Assembly: GCF_029504655.1 (NCBI RefSeq)
Contig: NZ_JAQFIL010000001.1
Coordinates: 5,585,001 to 5,649,000, forward strand
Reading direction: 5' to 3'
From: Catalinimonas alkaloidigena
GTDB lineage: Bacteria; Bacteroidota; Bacteroidia; Cytophagales; Cyclobacteriaceae
Length of the DNA: 64,000 nt
The notes under the pieces are model-generated. The model saw nothing but the letters and a program-made list of their open reading frames with translations, did not search any database and had not been told where the DNA came from. Below, one piece after another: positions 26,352 to 35,258 of the stretch. Position 1 is the stretch's first letter. Every line of letters begins with the position of its first letter. The position numbers and the translations under genes are program-made.

Positions 26352-27962
26352 ATGAGAAATTTTTATATCAGCTTCGTTTTAGTATCACTCCTCTTATCAA
26401 GTTGCAGTCAGCCCCCTGAAACTGCTGTAGAACAAGAGGTACAAACTACCGAAACAGGCAATGCTTACTATCAGGAGCGCTATCGTCCTGCTTATCATTT
26501 CTCTCCCCAGGAAAACTGGATGAACGATCCCAATGGGCTGGTCTACTTTGACGGAGAATACCATCTGTTTTATCAGTACAATCCCCAGGGTAACCAATGG
26601 GGCAATATGAGTTGGGGACATGCCGTATCTACCGACCTACTTCATTGGGAGCATCTGCCCATCGCCCTGGAAATGGAAAACGGCAACATGATATTTTCCG
26701 GCAGCGCAGTCGTGGATAAAAATAATTCCAGCGGCCTATGTGACTCTCCTGAGGGCTGCATGATGGCCATATACACCGCGCATACTGATAAATTACAAAC
26801 CCAGGCTATCGCTTACAGCAATGACAGGGGGCGTAGCTGGACCAAATATGAAGGGAACCCTGTGCTGGATGAGAATATGAAGGACTTCCGTGACCCTAAA
26901 GTTTTCTGGTATGCGGAAGGACAAAAGTGGGTAATGTCCGTAGCGATTCCAAAGGAGCAAAAAATACGTTTCTATGAGTCGCAAAACCTTATAGACTGGA
27001 ATATGATGAGCGAATTTGGTCCTCAGGGCTTTGTAGATGGTATCTGGGAGTGCCCTGATCTTTTTCCTCTGCAGGTAGCTGAAACCGGAGAGGAAAAGTG
27101 GGTATTGCTTGTCTCCTACAATACCGACAGCATAGGGTCTTCCATGCAGTACTTTGTCGGGGATTTTAACGGAAGGGAATTTACCAATGATAATACCGAT
27201 GACCTGATACTTACGCTGGATTATGGTCGTGATTTCTATGCAGGTGTCACCTGGAACAATGTGCCCGACGAAGGTCTGCTACTGATAGGCTGGATTAACA
27301 ACTGGCAATATGCCGGGGAGATTCCTACCACACCCTGGCGCTCTGCCCAGTCGCTGGTGAGAAAGCTGTACCTACATGAGTTTCCCGAAGGCATACGCCT
27401 GACCCAGACGCCGGTAGAAGCAACGCAAAAACTCCGGCAACAACATGTGCATGATGAAAATGTGCAGCTACAGGAGGGGGACAATTATCTGTCATTAGAG
27501 AATATTCAGGGAAAGCAATTAGAGATCATTGCCGAATTTGCCTACGAGGCCATAGATACCCAGAGCGAAGCGGAAGCGCTGGCGGGAGAATTTGGCGTAA
27601 AAGTTTTTAAAGGGGAAGAACAGGAAACCATCATTGGCTATGATGTAGCTACCCAATCGCTCTTTATGGACAGGACGCAGTCAGGCGACACAAGCTTCCA
27701 TGATACTTTTAGCGAGCGCACAGTCGCCCTTATGCCTACTGACGATGGCACTGTAAGTATGCACATTTATGTAGATCATTCGGTAGTGGAGGTGTTTGGC
27801 AACAATGGTTATGTAGCCATGACCAACCGTGTATTTCCTGACCCTTCGCAGGATGGGGTAGAAATTTATGCCATAGGTGGCATTGTAACCTTAAAGTCAC
27901 TAGACATTTGGGAAGTAGATTCTATTTGGAATCAGACAGTAGTGAAAGACCATTCACAGTAG
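26352..27962 (+). CDS. GH32 beta-fructosidase lipoprotein (levanase/inulinase type)
   Basis: The 536-residue lipoprotein has the lipobox LLSSC (Cys18). A five-bladed propeller catalytic domain follows, with all three acidic motifs of glycoside hydrolase family 32: the nucleophile Asp59 in WMNDPNG, Asp181 in FRDP (transition-state stabiliser) and Glu233 in WECPDLF (acid/base). The C-terminal beta-sandwich (about 370-530) contains VDHSVVEVFGNNG. It should release fructose from levan, inulin or sucrose-type substrates in the periplasm or on the cell surface. No SusCD, fructokinase or fructose transporter is adjacent, so it stands alone. A strong terminator follows. Confidence 0.95.
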   Translation: MRNFYISFVLVSLLLSSCSQPPETAVEQEVQTTETGNAYYQERYRPAYHFSPQENWMNDPNGLVYFDGEYHLFYQYNPQGNQWGNMSWGHAVSTDLLHWEHLPIALEMENGNMIFSGSAVVDKNNSSGLCDSPEGCMMAIYTAHTDKLQTQAIAYSNDRGRSWTKYEGNPVLDENMKDFRDPKVFWYAEGQKWVMSVAIPKEQKIRFYESQNLIDWNMMSEFGPQGFVDGIWECPDLFPLQVAETGEEKWVLLVSYNTDSIGSSMQYFVGDFNGREFTNDNTDDLILTLDYGRDFYAGVTWNNVPDEGLLLIGWINNWQYAGEIPTTPWRSAQSLVRKLYLHEFPEGIRLTQTPVEATQKLRQQHVHDENVQLQEGDNYLSLENIQGKQLEIIAEFAYEAIDTQSEAEALAGEFGVKVFKGEEQETIIGYDVATQSLFMDRTQSGDTSFHDTFSERTVALMPTDDGTVSMHIYVDHSVVEVFGNNGYVAMTNRVFPDPSQDGVEIYAIGGIVTLKSLDIWEVDSIWNQTVVKDHSQ

Positions 27963-27971
27963 GGAAAGCTG

Positions 27972-28012
27972 CGTAAACCGGGCAGCATAACGGCTGCCCG
28001 ATTTACGGTTTT
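27972..28012 (+). terminator. Rho-independent terminator after the GH32 gene
   Basis: CGTAAACCGGGCAGC (27972-27986) pairs with GCTGCCCGATTTACGG (27993-28008) with one G-T mismatch-type pair, followed by TTTT. The long GC-rich stem directly after the stop codon makes this a confident terminator. Confidence 0.88.
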
Positions 28013-28040
28013 ACCATAAAATGATTTTTTCTACGTCTTA

Positions 28041-28892
28041 TTAACCCCCTATTACTTCTCCTCCATTGATATGTATGATCTGTCCCGTCATATACGTAGC
28101 GTCTTCTGACGCCAGGAATACGTAAGCCGGAGCAACCTCAGAAGGCTGTCCAGGTCGGCCCAGCGGAGTATTTTGTCCGAACTTACTCACATCATCAAAG
28201 GTAGCAGGAATAAGCGGTGTCCAGATAGGTCCGGGAGCTACACCATTCGCCAGTATCTTTTTCTCAGCGAGGTTCTTGGCCAGCGAACGGGTAAAAGATA
28301 CAATCGCTCCTTTGGTAGAGGCATAGTCCATCAGGTGGGCACTCCCCCGATAGGCTGTCACAGAAGTTGTATTGATGATTCGCGCATCTTCTTTCAGATG
28401 AGGGATGAGCGCTCTCGTCATCCGAATCATCGCCAGGATATTTGTATCAAAAGTTTTTTCCAGTTGCTCATCACTTATCTCTTCCAGCATATCTTTGGGA
28501 AATTGAACTGCTGCATTGTTGACCAGAATATCAATCTTTTTATATTCCTTCAAGCTTTGACTCACTGCCTTTTCACTAAAACTGTGGTCTTTCAAGTCAC
28601 CCCGGATCACCAGACATTTCCTATTTGCCTCCTCTACCATGCGCTTGGTTTTCTCTGCATCCTGGTCTTCAGACTTATAGATAATAGCAATGTCTGCACC
28701 TTCGTGGGCGAAATGTACAGCGACTGCTCGTCCAATACCACTGTCGCCTCCCGTAATCAGCGCTACTTTGCCCTTGAGCCGATCTCCACCTTTATAACCT
28801 TTTCTGATGATCTCCGGCTCAGGGTGCATTTGATGTTCTTTTCCGGGTTGTTTCTTTTGTCCCTGCTCAGGGACTTTATCGGGTTTAGCCAT
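28041..28892 (-). CDS. SDR-family oxidoreductase (YhdF/glucose dehydrogenase-like)
   Basis: The 283-residue short-chain dehydrogenase has a hydrophilic N-terminal tail (MAKPDKVPEQGQKKQPG), typical of the general-stress subgroup (YhdF, YdaD). The Rossmann motif TGGDSGIGRAVA, the NNAAVQ motif, the catalytic Ser and the YASTK motif are present, and it ends GQIIHINGGEVIGG. It probably reduces or oxidises a sugar or other carbonyl compound with NAD(P). ATG 28892 is chosen because the tail it creates is conserved in this subgroup; the ORF extends 22 codons further without homologous-looking sequence. It converges on the GH32 gene. Confidence 0.9.
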   Translation of the reverse strand: MAKPDKVPEQGQKKQPGKEHQMHPEPEIIRKGYKGGDRLKGKVALITGGDSGIGRAVAVHFAHEGADIAIIYKSEDQDAEKTKRMVEEANRKCLVIRGDLKDHSFSEKAVSQSLKEYKKIDILVNNAAVQFPKDMLEEISDEQLEKTFDTNILAMIRMTRALIPHLKEDARIINTTSVTAYRGSAHLMDYASTKGAIVSFTRSLAKNLAEKKILANGVAPGPIWTPLIPATFDDVSKFGQNTPLGRPGQPSEVAPAYVFLASEDATYMTGQIIHINGGEVIGG

Positions 28893-29042
28893 GGTCGTAT
28901 ATTTATAGTTTAAAAAATTATAATGACTTAAAAAATGATACTTATATGTAACACCCATACAATGTTTTAACCTATCCCAAGGTTTGGAAAAAGGACAAAA
29001 AATAAACGAGTAAAAAAGACTAATTTTAACAGGAATACTTCA

Positions 29043-29822
29043 CTACCTATACCAATCCTCCGGGATTGGCGTATCGTCCAGAAAAAGATTGGGTGCTCTT
29101 TTCAGGAAGGCAAGCGTAAGCTCAGCCATAGGGCGGGCATCACACAGATAAGATGCCGCATCACCTATCTTTCCTTCACGGATAATGCCATGGTATAAAC
29201 TGGGCTTCAGCAGCTTATCATAATTTCTGGATACATCACCATACTTCTTGGAATGGTTGCGTTGTGAATAATCCACTACCGCACCATCAGGTTTGATAAT
29301 CCTATAATGATGGTAATCTTCTGTCAGTCGTTCAGGCACGTCGCACCACTCTTCTACACTGTGGATATAGGTGTTGGATTTTGTACTGCATCCCAGAAAC
29401 AGGATCTGCGCGTCCCGGTCGTAGAGCTTGCCCCAGCAGCCTTCTCTGGGACAGGGCGTGCTACTTTTTTCCTCACCCTCAGTATAGGCTTCAGCATCTT
29501 TACCCAGAGCCGCTATCGAATGAGAAGGATGCAGAGAACGTACCACTCCCGGACGCTGCATAAACAGATTGCTCAATATGCCTACGCAGGAGGGTTCAGT
29601 CAGCGGATTATAAATCCCATCTTTATTATTGTCTTTATGCCAGGTATGGGTAGGAAAAATCAGCAGTCCATCTTTCATATACGCTATAAATGCGTCTAAA
29701 ACGGTTTCCGCACCACCTTCCACCTCGCCTATGGCCTTCATGGAGGAATGAATCAGCAGTGTACCCTGCGCATCAACGCCTAAACTCTCTATATCCTGTA
29801 TCAGGTCTTCTCGGCTATACAT
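29043..29822 (-). CDS. Aminoglycoside N3-acetyltransferase (AAC(3))-family protein
   Basis: The 259-residue protein matches the antibiotic N-acetyltransferase (AAC(3)/YokD) fold. It shows LLIHSSMKAIGEVEGGAETVL at the N-terminus in two parts, FPTHTWH, the catalytic histidine in SLHPSHSIAALG, and the GCWGKLYDRDAQILFLG segment. The family uses acetyl-CoA to acetylate amines. Chromosomal members often have unknown natural substrates, so aminoglycoside resistance should not be assumed. The start is 20 bases after the SGNH esterase gene ends, indicating cotranscription. Confidence 0.87.
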   Translation of the reverse strand: MYSREDLIQDIESLGVDAQGTLLIHSSMKAIGEVEGGAETVLDAFIAYMKDGLLIFPTHTWHKDNNKDGIYNPLTEPSCVGILSNLFMQRPGVVRSLHPSHSIAALGKDAEAYTEGEEKSSTPCPREGCWGKLYDRDAQILFLGCSTKSNTYIHSVEEWCDVPERLTEDYHHYRIIKPDGAVVDYSQRNHSKKYGDVSRNYDKLLKPSLYHGIIREGKIGDAASYLCDARPMAELTLAFLKRAPNLFLDDTPIPEDWYR

Positions 29823-29842
29823 ACATAAATGCTTTTATAGGT

Positions 29843-30715
29843 TCAGGGCTTGCTGTATACGCCTGTAGGCTGCTCTGCTATTTCCAGGTATTTTTCAGCG
29901 AACCTCTTGCCTAGTATTCTCTGCGATTCAGAATTAAAATGTACATCATCTCCCTTATGTTGCAAGTCGCTGGTACTTGCTACCCTGATCAGTTGATCTG
30001 AATCCGCAAACTGATGAATTGCCTCATTGATACGGTGCCATCGCTGCTGTTTTTCATCAGGGGTGGCATAGGGTCCCAGCTCTCCTATCAGCACCGGCAG
30101 ATTAGCATCGCCAATATATGTTCTGAAAGTGCTTATCAGCTTACCAAGCTGTGCCGGATATAATGGTATCAGTTCGTCAGTAGCGTCGCTCTCTCCCTGA
30201 TGCCAGAGTATACCTTTGATATGACCAGACTGCCGGGCAAGGTCTACTTTCTCTTCAAAATTATGCATGAGCTGTACGTTTCTAAAGGTAGAATCTCCCA
30301 GCCACTGCTGAATGGCACTGCCGCCCACCGCACAGGGAATCAGCGCGATACTGATAGAGTCGGGCACATGCCTGAGCAGTTCCCTGCCAAAAGCCAAGCC
30401 ACAGTCCAGTCCGGTGAGCTTAGGTTCGTAGAAGTGCAGCGGTTCTTTGGCCACTATCCACTCCTTTTCCTGATTGATGGTGAGTATTCGGGGATGCGCA
30501 ATAGTGTCTTCCGGTTCTACCCTTCCCCTACCCGCCATATTGGATTGGCCGGCCATGATAAAAATCCACAGGTTCTCCTTCTCCGGCATTTGCTTCACCA
30601 GTTCCTGCTGCTGAGGAAAGTAGCGGGTTCTTTGGGCTATTTTAGGACTACAGGAAGCTGCCAGCAAGAGCAGACAGGCCAAAGCAGGAAAATGAGAGAA
30701 GCATAGGTTTTTCAC
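29843..30715 (-). CDS. SGNH-type sialate O-acetylesterase-like lipoprotein
   Basis: The 290-residue lipoprotein (signal ending LLAASC) carries the SASA/SGNH esterase signature FIMAGQSNMAGRG with the catalytic Ser. ALIPCAVGGSAIQQW, ILWHQGESDA and the C-terminal D-x-x-H pair in KGDDVHFNSES are also present. Such enzymes remove acetyl groups from sialic acids, xylan or other sugars in the periplasm or on the cell surface. It probably leads a two-gene unit with the AAC(3)-like gene. The start is GTG at 30715, since no ATG precedes the signal peptide and an in-frame stop lies just upstream. Confidence 0.87.
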   Translation of the reverse strand: MKNLCFSHFPALACLLLLAASCSPKIAQRTRYFPQQQELVKQMPEKENLWIFIMAGQSNMAGRGRVEPEDTIAHPRILTINQEKEWIVAKEPLHFYEPKLTGLDCGLAFGRELLRHVPDSISIALIPCAVGGSAIQQWLGDSTFRNVQLMHNFEEKVDLARQSGHIKGILWHQGESDATDELIPLYPAQLGKLISTFRTYIGDANLPVLIGELGPYATPDEKQQRWHRINEAIHQFADSDQLIRVASTSDLQHKGDDVHFNSESQRILGKRFAEKYLEIAEQPTGVYSKP

Positions 30716-30753
30716 TGAGTACTGAGCTTGTTATGGATTCTTTTTTTTAAGCC

Positions 30754-31329
30754 TCAATATAAAACCTTTTTCACACGATACTGCAGTTGCGGAATAAGGA
30801 TTTCCTCAAACCAAGGGTTTTTCTTCAGCCAGAAGCGATTGCGGGGCGAAGGGTGCGGCAAAGGAATACAATCGGGCTGGTAATCTTCAAAGCTACGGAC
30901 CGTTTCCGTCAGGTTTTTCTTGGCATGACCTTTCAGGTAGTACTTCTGGGCGTACTGACCGATCAGTAGGGTCAGTTGTAGCTCGGACATACGTTCCAAG
31001 AGCGCTGCATGCCAGAGGGGAGCACATTCTTTACGGGGAGGCAGGTCTCCTGATTTACCTTTTCCCGGATAACAGAACCCCATAGGCACTATGGCAAATT
31101 TCTCAGGCGTATAAAACTCCTCATCACTTACGCCCAGCCATTTTCGCAAGGTCCTGCCACTCTGGTCATTCCAGGGGATGCCGCTGGCATGTACCTTAGT
31201 TCCGGGAGCCTGTCCTACCACCAGTATTTTGCTTTTCGGATGGGCAGATAATACCGGCCTCGCTCCCAGTGGGAGGTGGGGTTCGCACACAGTACAGTGC
31301 CTGACTTCAGATAATAAGTCTTCCAACAT
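30754..31329 (-). CDS. Uracil-DNA glycosylase superfamily protein with four cysteines
   Basis: The 191-residue protein has the UDG superfamily motifs VVGQAPG (38-43) and PHPSPRN near the C-terminus. Four cysteines are arranged as C12-x2-C15 and C86-x15-C102, which resembles the 4Fe-4S ligand pattern of family 4/5-type glycosylases. It probably excises uracil or a related damaged base, although members of this exact subgroup with a VLSAHPKSK stretch are little characterised. ATG start at 31329. It lies 38 bases upstream of the esterase gene on the same strand. Confidence 0.85.
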   Translation of the reverse strand: MLEDLLSEVRHCTVCEPHLPLGARPVLSAHPKSKILVVGQAPGTKVHASGIPWNDQSGRTLRKWLGVSDEEFYTPEKFAIVPMGFCYPGKGKSGDLPPRKECAPLWHAALLERMSELQLTLLIGQYAQKYYLKGHAKKNLTETVRSFEDYQPDCIPLPHPSPRNRFWLKKNPWFEEILIPQLQYRVKKVLY

Positions 31330-31395
31330 AAGTTTTATCCCGTTCCGGGCGAAGATAACAAAAGATAGGTAGGAAAAAAGAGTCCGATGGCTGTC

Positions 31396-31812
31396 CTACT
31401 TTCTACCCTTCACGGGAATTACCAGCTTCAATCCTGACCAGATGATATCTACCGCACATACTTTTACGTCTACCAGGCCGATGGCTAAGGCAGCGTCTCG
31501 GATGGTGCCTTCGGTAATATCAGTAGGCACTCGGGAAGCTTTCTTGGGCCAGCTTATCCAGAGCATACCATTGGCTTTGATCTCCTGTTTTAGCCTGGGG
31601 AGTTTATCTTCCAGTTCCGCAGCCTCTTGGGTAAAGAAATGGATGAAGTCTTTGGGTGATTTTGTATCGGATTTTATCTCAATATCGGGAGGAATGGTCT
31701 GAAACAGTTCAAAATAATGGTTGGGAGGGTTGATGAGCCGGATCACAAAACCTGACTTCAGGCCGAGCTTTTTCTCCAGAGGCGATCCTGAGTATCCTGC
31801 GGCTTGAGGCAT
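31396..31812 (-). CDS. DUF3052-family protein
   Basis: The 138-residue protein contains the DUF3052-like pattern AAGYSGSPLEKKLGLKSG, then FVIRLINPP, FIHFFTQ and GMLWISWPKKASR, ending with VDVKVCAVDIIWSGLKLV. Function is unknown. ATG 31812 is preferred to a TTG nine codons upstream because MPQAAGYSG is the usual beginning. The gene follows the FAD monooxygenase by 30 bases, so the two probably share a transcript. Confidence 0.85.
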   Translation of the reverse strand: MPQAAGYSGSPLEKKLGLKSGFVIRLINPPNHYFELFQTIPPDIEIKSDTKSPKDFIHFFTQEAAELEDKLPRLKQEIKANGMLWISWPKKASRVPTDITEGTIRDAALAIGLVDVKVCAVDIIWSGLKLVIPVKGRK

Positions 31813-31842
31813 AGTTGAAATTGAATTAGGACCGGACAAGTG

Positions 31843-32985
31843 TTAAACTTCTACTTTGCATACGTCATAGGAAAAGTATTTGTCAATCATTTTCATGGCC
31901 AGCGAAGATGGCATTATCCTAAATAGGTAATTTCTGAAGAAGATCGCAAGAGAGTTCTCAAGCTGTCCCATTTTGCCCATGCGCAGGCTTTCCTCTGTGA
32001 CGGATTTTGTACGGGGAAAATGCAAGGCTTCGTAGCGCTGAAATGCTTTCGCTCCTAAACCATACTTCTCAATAGCCTTGGCCAGCAGATAAGCACCTTC
32101 AATTGCCATACAGCCTCCCTGCCCCAGATTGGGTGTAGTCGGATGAGCGGCATCTCCCAGCAATGTAACATTCCCTTTACTCCAACCAGCTTTAGGAAGC
32201 CTGTCAGCCAGGCTATTCTTCAGAATGTGCTCCGTCTTAGCCATGAGTTCGGGTATAGGATGATGCCAGTGGCCAAATAGTCTTTGCAGCTTTGCCGCTG
32301 TGCCTTCGGGGGCGTCATCCTGCATAAAATCTTCATTGTAGCTTGCCCACCAACCGTATTTGCCGTCTTTAATCGGTACAATGCCTACCCTTTTTCCAAT
32401 TCCATACGTCTCGCTGCCGTATCCTATGGCAAAGTCAGCGTCTACTATTCCTCTCCAGATGTTATAACCCCTGAATACCGGCTTACCATCCCCAATCACG
32501 TACTGCCGGACTGCGGAATGTATGCCATCAGCTCCAATCACTGCATCAAAGGTCTTAGTCATTTCATTTTGAAAAACCACTTCCACTTTTCCGTCAGGCA
32601 GGTTGTCCAGAGTGCTGAGTTCATGCGCGGGAAAAAGCTCAGCCGAAGTATGCTTCAGAAGAATGGAATGTAAATCCGCTCTATGCATGCACACGGTAGG
32701 CAGATCGTATTGAGGTTCGGATTTGGCAAGAATTTTACCCTGAGCGGTTTTCATAAAAACCTGGGTCATCTCGCCACTACTCGCCAGTATATCTTCCATC
32801 ATGCCCAACGCACGAAATACCCGCAAAGCATTGGGAAATATACTGATGGCGGCCCCTACCTCCCGGAGTTCCGCCTGTTTCTCAAAGATCTGGCAATGAT
32901 AACCTTTACCTTTCAGGCAGATCGCCAGCGTCAGACCGGCGATTCCTCCGCCAATAATGGCTATCTTTTCAGGCTGTGCATGCAT
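31843..32985 (-). CDS. FAD-dependent monooxygenase (UbiH/TetX-like)
   Basis: The 380-residue flavoprotein shows the FAD-binding GxGxxG motif (IIGGGIAGLTLA), the conserved VIGADGIHSAVR (DG motif) and LLGDAAHPTTPNLGQGG (GD motif) of class A flavin monooxygenases. These proteins hydroxylate or epoxidise aromatic or isoprenoid compounds, and some inactivate tetracyclines; the substrate here is unknown. ATG 32985 (MHAQPEKIAIIGGG) is chosen over an upstream TTG at 33030. A TATTTTTG element (minus strand, 33028-33035) lies just upstream but has no clear partner box. Confidence 0.9.
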   Translation of the reverse strand: MHAQPEKIAIIGGGIAGLTLAICLKGKGYHCQIFEKQAELREVGAAISIFPNALRVFRALGMMEDILASSGEMTQVFMKTAQGKILAKSEPQYDLPTVCMHRADLHSILLKHTSAELFPAHELSTLDNLPDGKVEVVFQNEMTKTFDAVIGADGIHSAVRQYVIGDGKPVFRGYNIWRGIVDADFAIGYGSETYGIGKRVGIVPIKDGKYGWWASYNEDFMQDDAPEGTAAKLQRLFGHWHHPIPELMAKTEHILKNSLADRLPKAGWSKGNVTLLGDAAHPTTPNLGQGGCMAIEGAYLLAKAIEKYGLGAKAFQRYEALHFPRTKSVTEESLRMGKMGQLENSLAIFFRNYLFRIMPSSLAMKMIDKYFSYDVCKVEV

Positions 32986-33040
32986 GCTGTAAGGTTTGGA
33001 TGAATAGTTTTCTATGATTGAGTACAGCAAAAATATTGGT

Positions 33041-33453
33041 TTTGGGATGAATAGAAGTTTTTCTGATTTATTTTATTGAATGTAATGGAGTAAAAGAAAT
33101 GTTGACGTTCATTACGAAACGCAGCTTATGCGGCGCTGTGGAGCCAGCGGGGCCCGGAAATCTTTACCAATACTCACCAGCTTGGTTTGAACTTTTAAGC
33201 CAGCAAAGACTCCACGCTGAACAAAACTTTTATCAATGAAAAAGGAAAAGCCCGTCCGGCTTGCCCCTGATTATCATAAATTTATGGATTTTGGAGCATA
33301 TAAGATTGAAGCAAAATCGAGTTATCCTGATAATCAGTCTCTCCTGTTACCGCCAACTACGCTTGCACCGACCTACTACATTATTTGATGCAGGATTTGG
33401 CTTACTTTAGCTTCCCTCTGTATATTATGGGCTGCTACTAAATCCAATGACCT
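33041..33453. other. Intergenic region between divergent genes, no gene recognised
   Basis: This stretch separates the monooxygenase gene from the Nif3-like gene. It includes a GC-rich patch around 33120-33165. A spaced inverted repeat, CTGATTATC (33267-33275) against GATAATCAG (33329-33337), follows. No ORF with a recognisable product, tRNA or exact TAnnTTTG promoter was found. Confidence 0.4.
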
Positions 33454-34347
33454 ATGCAAAGCTTACGCCTATTCCTGCTTGCTCTCTTATGTCTCTGCTC
33501 TGGCCTCCTCCAGGCACAACCCTATGCTTCCCCTACTACTGAAAATGCTAAGCCTAAAGCCATGACTGTAGGTGAAGTGATTGAACGTATCAAAGAAAAC
33601 CTGACTGTAGAATGGCAGCCAGGAGGGGTAGATACCATCAAGGCGGGAGACTGGGAGCAGGAAGTGTCAGGCATCGCTACTACTTTTATGGCTACGCTGG
33701 ATGTGCTCAAACGGGCATACGCGCAAGGGGCTAACCTCATCATCACCCACGAACCTACTTTCTACAACCATCTGGACGATAAGACTTACTTTGAGGATGA
33801 TCCAGTGTTCCGTGCTAAAATGAAATTTATCCGGGATCATAATATGGTGGTATGGCGCTTCCACGACTACTGGCATATGACCGAGCCCGATGGCATCTTT
33901 GTGGGTGTGGTGCGGGCGTTTGACTGGGCCAAGTACCGGGATGGGGATCAGCAGCTTTTTGATATCCCTGCCACCAATCTGGGAGCATTGGCCAGTGAGC
34001 TTCGCAAAAAATTCAATACCAGCACTGTAAGGGTCGTGGGCTCTGCTGATATGGAAATCAGCCGGGTAGGGATACTGCCGGGCGCTTACGGCATGCGTCC
34101 GCAGGTGAAGATGATACGCGAATCGGACATTGACGTACTGATTGTAGGAGAAAGTGCCGAGTGGGAAACGATAGAATATGTGCGGGATGGGCTGGAAGCA
34201 GGTATCCAAAAAGCATTGATCGTGATGGGACATGCCGACTCAGAGGAGCCCGGTATGCAGTACTGTGCCGAATGGATGGATACGTTTATTGACGAAGTAC
34301 CAGTAATCTTTGTGCCGGCAGGCAACCCTCTCTGGACAGCGGAGTAA
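33454..34347 (+). CDS. Exported Nif3-like dinuclear metal protein
   Basis: The 297-residue protein has a signal peptide (residues 1-22, ending LLQAQ) followed by a Nif3/DUF34 domain. Motifs include TLDVLKRAYAQGANLIITHEPTFYNH, in which the histidines would bind a metal pair, and a C-terminal MGHADSEEPGM segment. Typical Nif3 proteins are cytoplasmic, hexameric and about 250-370 residues; their role is unsettled, with GTP cyclohydrolase-like or metal-chaperone roles suggested. Export is the unusual point here. A hairpin terminator follows. Confidence 0.85.
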   Translation: MQSLRLFLLALLCLCSGLLQAQPYASPTTENAKPKAMTVGEVIERIKENLTVEWQPGGVDTIKAGDWEQEVSGIATTFMATLDVLKRAYAQGANLIITHEPTFYNHLDDKTYFEDDPVFRAKMKFIRDHNMVVWRFHDYWHMTEPDGIFVGVVRAFDWAKYRDGDQQLFDIPATNLGALASELRKKFNTSTVRVVGSADMEISRVGILPGAYGMRPQVKMIRESDIDVLIVGESAEWETIEYVRDGLEAGIQKALIVMGHADSEEPGMQYCAEWMDTFIDEVPVIFVPAGNPLWTAE

Positions 34348-34379
34348 AATAAGTTTTCTAGTGTTTATACATAATTGTA

Positions 34380-34410
34380 CTCCCTGCTAATTTACTTGGC
34401 AGGGAGCTTT
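34380..34410 (+). terminator. Terminator between convergent genes
   Basis: CTCCCTGC (34380-34387) and GCAGGGAG (34399-34406) form a stem followed by CTTTGTGTTT. It lies 33 bases after the Nif3-like stop codon and just before the end of the convergent DUF2807 gene. Confidence 0.65.
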
Positions 34411-34414
34411 GTGT

Positions 34415-35116
34415 TTACCGGCTATTCACCTGCTTGACCGATACCCAGCCGGACTTGTCTATCACTTTATCTGCGGGATTTCCTTTATATTTTACTTGCG
34501 CTCCAAAGCCATTAGCTTCTACATGCAGACGTTCGGTCGCATATACAAACAGGGAACCCGTACCGTTAACTTCAGCATCAATAGAAGCAGCTTTCATGTC
34601 AAATGCATCCAGTTCACCTGTACCTTCCAGTATCAGACTTCCCCGGTTTACTATACCTCTGAGCTTCACATCAGCCGTACCGGCGATTTGCACGGTGATT
34701 CGGTCTACCGCTACCTCCAGATTGCTTTTACCCATGCCCTCAGCGATGAAACTGAAGGATGAATTTCTGATGGGTGATTCCGTTCTCACATCTATAATAC
34801 CCGCTGCGCTGATTTCATGCAGACTACGATACGAGAGATAGACGATAATTTTAGGGTGCATGTCCCAGACTTCATCATCTCTGTCATATTTGATATACAG
34901 TGTATTGCCCTGTACATAAGTCCTGACACGGCTGAGGTCTACACCATCACCGGCTTCCAGTTCCAAAGCAGCTGTATTGCCCTCAGTCAGGATCAGGTCT
35001 CCTCTGCCTTCAAATTTAACGCTCTTAAAGTCGCTGATTTTACGCTGCTCAAGGTTCTGAGCACATAGAGAGAAGCTCAATAGAGTAGTCAAGCATAAAA
35101 GGGTTAATGTTCTCAT
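34415..35116 (-). CDS. DUF2807 head-GIN-domain secreted protein
   Basis: The 233-residue protein has a signal peptide (ending SLCAQ) and a repetitive right-handed beta structure of the head-GIN/DUF2807 type. Examples are FKSVKFEGRGDLILTEGN, then LHEISAAGIIDVRTE, MGKSNLEVAVDRI and IDAEVNGTGSLFVYA. Such proteins are common in Bacteroidota and are thought to be surface or periplasmic beta-helices, sometimes labelled adhesin-like without proof. It converges with the Nif3-like gene. Confidence 0.85.
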   Translation of the reverse strand: MRTLTLLCLTTLLSFSLCAQNLEQRKISDFKSVKFEGRGDLILTEGNTAALELEAGDGVDLSRVRTYVQGNTLYIKYDRDDEVWDMHPKIIVYLSYRSLHEISAAGIIDVRTESPIRNSSFSFIAEGMGKSNLEVAVDRITVQIAGTADVKLRGIVNRGSLILEGTGELDAFDMKAASIDAEVNGTGSLFVYATERLHVEANGFGAQVKYKGNPADKVIDKSGWVSVKQVNSR

Positions 35117-35200
35117 AGTTTTCAGGGTTTAATGTTATTGAACAATACGAAAGTTGAGGATATAAAGATTATCTATACTCTTTATTGTAAGTATATTGAT

Positions 35201-35238
35201 AAAAAAAAGCCGTATCATCCGAAGACAATACGGCTTTT
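35201..35238 (-). terminator. Terminator of the two-domain fasciclin gene
   Basis: AAAAGCCGTAT (35205-35215) pairs with ATACGGCTTTT (35228-35238). On the minus strand the stem is followed by a run of U from the A8 at 35201-35208. It lies 20 bases past the stop of the fasciclin gene. Confidence 0.88.
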
Positions 35239-35258
35239 ACTATGGATATGCAGTGTTA

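Noticed and set aside
28893..28958. N-terminal extension of the SDR gene
   Set aside because: The hydrophilic tail starting at 28892 is typical of the subgroup; the upstream residues look like translated leader.
29043..29822. Reading the AAC(3)-like gene as an antibiotic resistance gene
   Set aside because: The fold is clear, but the chromosomal context beside an acetylesterase gives no support for a resistance role.
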